Positions 16,869 through 20,734 of a DNA stretch of 20,734 nt are shown piece by piece. Made by a program: the position numbers and the translations under genes. Under the pieces are notes generated by a model. That model saw only the letters and a program-made list of their open reading frames with translations, did no database searches and had not been told where the DNA came from. Numbering within the stretch: position 1 is the first letter of the stretch; each line of letters begins with the position of its first letter. Source of the DNA: Clostridiales bacterium UBA1777 (GTDB lineage Bacteria > Bacillota > Clostridia > Oscillospirales > Oscillospiraceae); the NCBI GenBank assembly GCA_002315275.1, contig DCGN01000001.1, positions 1-20,734 on the forward strand, in the 5' to 3' direction.

Positions 16869-17585
16869 TCAGAGCAGACTGTTCGTGATGAATCTGAAGG
16901 CGAGGAAGAATCTCGCAAGCACGGTGTTCTCAAGCGTTTCCTTGCCGATGATAAGGCCGAAGAAGCTGAGCACCCAGCTGAGAAGGACACAGTATACCAT
17001 GCCCTTGATAAAGCCTATCGCCGCTCCGCCTATCTCGTCGAGATTTTCCATGTTCGGCAGGCGCATCGAGAGGTTGAACACATTGCCTATCGCGACGAGG
17101 ATGATAAGTATCATCAGAAATGCCAGCATCAGCCCCGCGACATAGGACATGGTGTTGCAGAGTGTTTCGATAACGGCATCCGTCATCGGGATATCCTTGC
17201 TGTCCGCAAGGGAGACGGCGCCGTCGGCAAGCTCCTCTGCTCTGTCCTCGTAGAAGCCGACGAACTGCATGCACTCATAGGCATAGTCATACTTAAGGGA
17301 GGGATCCTCCGCGAGGATATCCTCGAGGGATTTATCGGAATCGCCGAAGCCGATCCTCGTGAGTATTTCCTTTCTGTTGGAGCCTGAATCTATATAGCCC
17401 TCAACAAAAGGCTCCATTGCAGGGATGACCTCTCCCGCATATGCGGAGGAGAGCAGGCTTCCTCCGAAAAGCGATATAATTATGACCAGCAGGGCGCAGA
17501 TACCGCCCACAAGGCCCTTCTTGTAGCCGCCCCATGTGCAGAGCGCGATTATGAAAAGCAGAATAATATCGATTATAATTTTCAT
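16869..17585 (-). CDS. CvpA family membrane protein
   Basis: A 238-residue membrane protein starting with a DIILLFIIALCTWGGYKKG segment, the typical CvpA opening in which a hydrophobic helix is followed by G-x-x-x-G. A second helix follows at once; then comes an insert of about 90 residues rich in Asp/Glu and Ser before two C-terminal hydrophobic stretches (VAGLMLAFLMILIILVAIGNVF, then the region around GFIKGMVYCVLL). The insert is longer than in many CvpA proteins. CvpA of E. coli is needed for colicin V production and envelope stress tolerance; its molecular job is unsettled. The start at 17585 was preferred over in-frame ATGs at 17597 and 17627, because the only AAAGG is too close to the first and absent for the second; spacing here is rather long. 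Confidence 0.78.
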   Translation of the reverse strand: MKIIIDIILLFIIALCTWGGYKKGLVGGICALLVIIISLFGGSLLSSAYAGEVIPAMEPFVEGYIDSGSNRKEILTRIGFGDSDKSLEDILAEDPSLKYDYAYECMQFVGFYEDRAEELADGAVSLADSKDIPMTDAVIETLCNTMSYVAGLMLAFLMILIILVAIGNVFNLSMRLPNMENLDEIGGAAIGFIKGMVYCVLLSWVLSFFGLIIGKETLENTVLARFFLAFRFITNSLL

Positions 17586-17642
17586 TCGGCAGATCATCCT
17601 TTGTATGTATTTGCCGCCTCGCGGCATTGGTTTTGAATTTGA

Positions 17643-18410
17643 TCAATCGTGCAGGAACATCTCGCCCGCAGCCCCCTCATACCATACTCGGTTGAGGTAA
17701 AGCCCCTGCGGCGGCATCGTCGGCCCGGTCAGGCGGCGGTCACCCTTCTCGAGAAGCATCGGGATATCCTCGGGAATGAGCTTCCCGTAGGAAGCGTACA
17801 CCATTGTTCCGACCATTGCGCGGCACATATTATAGAGGAATCCGTTCGCGCAGATGTATATTGTGATGATATCCCCCTCTTTTTCGACGCTGCACCAATA
17901 GACTGTTCTGACAGTCGTCTTCGTCTGCGTGCCCTCGCTGCGGACAGCCTTGAAATCATGCGTTCCGACGAATGCGGAAGCGGCTCTTTTCATCAAGTCC
18001 ACGTCGAGCCTCTGCGGATAGAAGCACACGCGCTTTTCAAGAAACGGATCTCTTATTTTGCTGTTTAATATTTTATAGATATATTCTTTTTTTATACATG
18101 AGCCGATGGCGTTAAACCCGTCCTCGACCTCTGCTGCCTCTTCAACGGCGATATCTCCCGGCAGCTGCGCGTTCACGGCGAGCGGCAGGCGCTCCGTGGG
18201 AATGGTACACTCCGTATGGAAATTTGCGCAGTAGCGAAGCGCGTGGACTCCCGCGTCCGTCCTTCCGCAGCCGACGACTCTGATGTCCTCCTTGCAGACT
18301 CTCGAAAGCGCGGCCTCAAGCGTTTGTGCAACGGTCACATCGTTTTTCTGTATCTGCCAGCCGTGGTAGCTGCTGCCGTCATATTTCAGTCTGAGTGCAA
18401 TATTTCTCAT
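17643..18410 (-). CDS. truA: tRNA pseudouridine synthase A
   Basis: 255 residues, normal for TruA. The catalytic aspartate is Asp52 in GCGRTDAGVHA (47-57), and the family's opening LKYDGSSYHGWQ (8-19) and ANGFLYNMCRAMVGT motif near the C-terminus are present. It makes pseudouridine at positions 38-40 in the anticodon arm of many tRNAs. The ATG overlaps the ecfT stop as ATGA, with GAAGAGG upstream. The ecfA1-ecfA2-ecfT-truA order is widespread in Firmicutes, where rplM and rpsI often follow; here a cvpA-like gene follows instead. Confidence 0.95.
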   Translation of the reverse strand: MRNIALRLKYDGSSYHGWQIQKNDVTVAQTLEAALSRVCKEDIRVVGCGRTDAGVHALRYCANFHTECTIPTERLPLAVNAQLPGDIAVEEAAEVEDGFNAIGSCIKKEYIYKILNSKIRDPFLEKRVCFYPQRLDVDLMKRAASAFVGTHDFKAVRSEGTQTKTTVRTVYWCSVEKEGDIITIYICANGFLYNMCRAMVGTMVYASYGKLIPEDIPMLLEKGDRRLTGPTMPPQGLYLNRVWYEGAAGEMFLHD

Positions 18411-19198
18411 ATTGCAAACCTCTTCATGACTATGAGCGCCGCAAGAAATACTGTCCCGACGATGAGCGCGACGTAATCGTTGCGCGCCATATGCAGCTGC
18501 TTCATGCGCGTTCTGCCCTCTCCGCCGTGATAACAGCGGCTCTCCATCGCAACGGCAAGCTCGTCAGCCCTTCTGAAGGACGAGACAAACAGCGGCACGA
18601 GCACCGGCAAAAGCGCTTTTGCTCTCTCTATGAGCGTGCCCGTTTCAAAGTCAGCGCCTCTCGCCTTCTGAGCGGACATTATCTTGTCCGTCTCCTCTAT
18701 AAGCGTAGGCACGAATCTCAGAGCCATGCTCATCATGATGGTCATCTCATGCACGGGCACCTTGATCTTCTTGAGCGGGTCGAGCATGATCTCGAGGCCG
18801 TCCGTCAATGCCATGGGGCTTGTGGTGTATGTGAGCATGACGGTTCCGGTGATGAGCAAAGTTATTCTGAGCGTCATCTGCACGGCTTTTACGATGCCCT
18901 CCACGGTGATGACCCAGAATATCGGCTCGCCGTCGGTATAGAATATGTTGAGCGCGGCCGTGAGCGCGATGATAAATATCATCGGCTTGAGCCCCTTGAA
19001 CACCGTCTTCGGCTTAATCTTCGATGCCCATATGCTCCCCGCGACAGCGGCGATGCACAGCGCATAGGATATCCATCCGTTTGCCTGGAAGACGGATACA
19101 ATAAAGATAATAACAAGCAGTATCTTCGTTCTTGCGTCAAGTCTGTGGATGACGCTGTTTCCGGGGAAGTACTGGCCGAGTGTAACGTCTCTCAGCAT
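18407..19198 (-). CDS. ecfT: Energy-coupling factor transporter membrane subunit EcfT
   Basis: A 263-residue membrane protein that links the two ATPases with vitamin- or metal-binding S components. The two coupling-helix motifs are KARGAD (ARG at 179-181, canonical) and MESRCYHGG (SRC at 220-222, where the usual form is ARG). It overlaps the end of ecfA2 by 7 bases and has GGGAGG 7 bases upstream. No S component is encoded in this window, as expected for a shared (group II) ECF module that serves several unlinked S proteins. Confidence 0.93.
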   Translation of the reverse strand: MLRDVTLGQYFPGNSVIHRLDARTKILLVIIFIVSVFQANGWISYALCIAAVAGSIWASKIKPKTVFKGLKPMIFIIALTAALNIFYTDGEPIFWVITVEGIVKAVQMTLRITLLITGTVMLTYTTSPMALTDGLEIMLDPLKKIKVPVHEMTIMMSMALRFVPTLIEETDKIMSAQKARGADFETGTLIERAKALLPVLVPLFVSSFRRADELAVAMESRCYHGGEGRTRMKQLHMARNDYVALIVGTVFLAALIVMKRFAI

Positions 19199-20052
19199 AG
19201 GCCCGCCTCCCTTGCTCTCAACACGGCAGACCGAAGCTGTTCATGCGTATAGATCGAGCCCTCAAGCGCAAGGCCCTGCTTTTTAAGCTCCATCGCAAGC
19301 CGCGTCGCCTGCGGCACGGAAAGGCCGAGCTGCGTGAGCTTGTCGGGATCGGCAAATACCTCGTCGGGAGCACCGTCCATCGCGACAGTGCCGTGATCGA
19401 ACACGATTATGCGCTCGGCAAGTCTCGCGGTGTCCTCCATGCTGTGGCTGACTATTATAACGGTCGCGCCCGTCTCCGTCTTATAGCTGAGGATGTTATC
19501 AAGCAGCTGTCTGCAGCCCTGAGGGTCAAGACCCGCAGTCGGCTCATCGAGCACGAGCACGCCCGGACGCATTGCGATAACGCCCGCTATGGCTATCCTA
19601 CGCTTCTGTCCGCCGGAAAGCTCAAGCGGAGAGCGCTCGAAAAGCTCCTCGTCCACTCCGGCGAATCTCGCCGCCTCGCGCACGCGGATATCTATCTGGG
19701 CATCGTCAAGCTTCATATTCTTCGGGCCGAAGGCGATATCCTTATACACCGTCTCCTCAAAGAGCTGATACTCCGGGTACTGGAACACAAGTCCGACCTT
19801 GGCCTTGACGGCCTTGCGGGAATGCTTATCGGCGTTGATATCCTGCCCGTCGCAAAGGACGCGTCCCTCGGTCGGCTTGAGAAGGCCGTTGAGATGCTGG
19901 ATAAACGTACTCTTTCCGGAGCCTGTGCGGCCGATAATACCCACGAGCTGACCGTGCGGTATCACGATATTTATATTTTCGATTGCGATTTTTTCAAATG
20001 GAGTGCCCGCGCTGTAAACATGGCGCAGGTCTTCCACTCTGATCTCTGCCAT
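19192..20052 (-). CDS. ecfA2: Energy-coupling factor ATPase EcfA2
   Basis: A 286-residue ABC ATPase with Walker A GRTGSGKST (41-49), Q-loop Gln91 (FQYPEYQLFEETV), signature LSGGQKRR (145-152), Walker B LVLDE (166-170) and switch His203. The FEETVYKDIAFGPKN stretch (98-112) is typical of the A2 subunit and distinguishes it from the A1 gene upstream. GGAG lies 9 bases before the ATG, and 20 bases separate it from the ecfA1 stop. It pairs with EcfA1 under EcfT. Confidence 0.94.
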   Translation of the reverse strand: MAEIRVEDLRHVYSAGTPFEKIAIENINIVIPHGQLVGIIGRTGSGKSTFIQHLNGLLKPTEGRVLCDGQDINADKHSRKAVKAKVGLVFQYPEYQLFEETVYKDIAFGPKNMKLDDAQIDIRVREAARFAGVDEELFERSPLELSGGQKRRIAIAGVIAMRPGVLVLDEPTAGLDPQGCRQLLDNILSYKTETGATVIIVSHSMEDTARLAERIIVFDHGTVAMDGAPDEVFADPDKLTQLGLSVPQATRLAMELKKQGLALEGSIYTHEQLRSAVLRAREAGLC

Positions 20053-20072
20053 AATAATGCTCCGAAAAAGTT

Positions 20073-20734
20073 TTATTCTATGTCGTTTTTCGCTTTGCCG
20101 TTAATAATTGCGGAGGCACAGTCCTCAAAGGACAGCGCATCGAGCGGGAGCGAAAAGCCCTGCCCGTTCAGCTCATGCATGAGCTTTGTCGTCTCGGGAA
20201 CGGTAAGTCCCTCGCGCTCCATAAGCTCCACGTCCGAAAAGACCTTTGCGGGTGTACCGTCAGCCACGACGAATCCGTTTGACATGATGACAAGCCTGTC
20301 CGCCCCGACACACTCCTCCATGTGATGAGTGATGAGGATGACAGTCATGCCGTTTTCGCGGCAAAGGCGGGTGACCGTTCCGATGACCTCCGCTCTGCCC
20401 TGAGGATCAAGCATTGCTGTGGGCTCGTCAAGCACGATGACCTTCGGCTCCATCGCAATAACGCCCGCTATCGCAACGCGCTGCTTCTGCCCGCCTGAGA
20501 GAAGATGCGGCGCATGCAGGCGCTGGTCGTACATTCCGACAAGCCTGAGCGCGTTATCGACTCTCCTGCGTATCTCCTCCGGGGGCACACCGAGGTTTTC
20601 GGGAGCAAAGGCCACATCGTCCTCAACAACATTTGCAACAATCTGGTTGTCGGGATTCTGAAATACCATGCCGACCGTGCCTCTGATGTCAAGCAGCTTG
20701 CTCTCGTCAGAGGTGTCCATTCCGTCCACAAGCA
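20073..20734 (-). CDS. ecfA1: Energy-coupling factor ATPase EcfA1 (5' partial)
   Basis: An ABC ATPase cut by the right edge of the window: about 220 C-terminal residues remain and the Walker A motif lies outside. Visible are the Q-loop MVFQNPDNQIV, signature LSGGQKQRVA, Walker B VIVLDEPTAMLD and the switch His in ILITHHMEE. The VDGMDTSDE segment just before the Q-loop region is typical of EcfA1. An internal ATG at 20729 is not a start. First visible gene of the ecfA1-ecfA2-ecfT-truA operon. Confidence 0.93.
   Translation of the reverse strand, partial: LVDGMDTSDESKLLDIRGTVGMVFQNPDNQIVANVVEDDVAFAPENLGVPPEEIRRRVDNALRLVGMYDQRLHAPHLLSGGQKQRVAIAGVIAMEPKVIVLDEPTAMLDPQGRAEVIGTVTRLCRENGMTVILITHHMEECVGADRLVIMSNGFVVADGTPAKVFSDVELMEREGLTVPETTKLMHELNGQGFSLPLDALSFEDCASAIINGKAKNDIE

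Noticed and set aside
17612..17626. Hairpin TGCCGC-CTC-GCGGCA between truA and the cvpA-like gene as a terminator.
   Set aside because: Only 6 bp of stem and no T-rich tail on the minus strand; at most an attenuator or processing site.
19243..20325. A 360-codon plus-strand open frame across ecfA2 and the end of ecfA1.
   Set aside because: It spans two genuine ABC ATPase genes and their junction, and has no domain of its own.

Overview
The window looks like a chromosomal segment of an anaerobic, probably gut-associated member of the Firmicutes (class Clostridia; an uncultured Oscillospirales-like lineage is my inference). The reasons are strong AGGAGG-type ribosome sites, an ecfA1-ecfA2-ecfT-truA block, a ClpE-like unfoldase with a zinc finger, a BaiCD/enoate-reductase-type flavoenzyme, and very tight gene packing. 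I see no rRNA, tRNA, IS element, phage gene or CRISPR array. Both ends of the window cut through genes.

Left part, plus strand (1-3361): the end of a polyamine ABC importer operon. It holds a PotB permease (5' end missing) and an in-frame fusion of the second permease (PotC) with the substrate-binding protein (PotD), followed by a terminator. A separate gene for a chloramphenicol-acetyltransferase-like protein follows and ends at a bidirectional terminator.

Second part, minus strand (3454-7404): a single-gene unit for a large FMN/4Fe-4S/FAD 'old yellow enzyme' reductase with strongly biased codons and a good promoter, then an operon azlC-azlD-TRIC/UPF0126 for amino-acid transport. A 372-bp AT-rich gap (7405-7776) separates azlC from the divergent plus-strand genes. 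It carries ten exactly phased, degenerate 14-bp direct repeats between two outward-facing promoters.

Third part, plus strand (7777-10422): two tandem paralogous membrane proteins. Each has a signal peptide, three Ig-like/putative-Ig domains, a Pro/Ser-rich stalk, one membrane helix and a cytosolic C-terminal CxxC...CxxC zinc ribbon. The repeat core found in the 14-bp array recurs inverted in the leader of this pair, and again, in a longer shared block, in front of the CAT-like gene about 5 kb away. This pair plus its repeat-rich control region is the best candidate here for something undescribed.

Right part, minus strand (10474-20734), a long co-directional run. In transcription order it holds ecfA1 (cut by the window edge), ecfA2, ecfT, truA, cvpA-like, clpE-like, macrodomain hydrolase, rhomboid protease and a DUF523 protein (TudS-like 4Fe-4S family). 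A terminator follows, then an HD-domain hydrolase and three consecutive, mutually different GNAT acetyltransferases. Many junctions are 4-base ATGA overlaps, so translational coupling is likely. The run ends at a bidirectional terminator shared with the Ig-protein pair.
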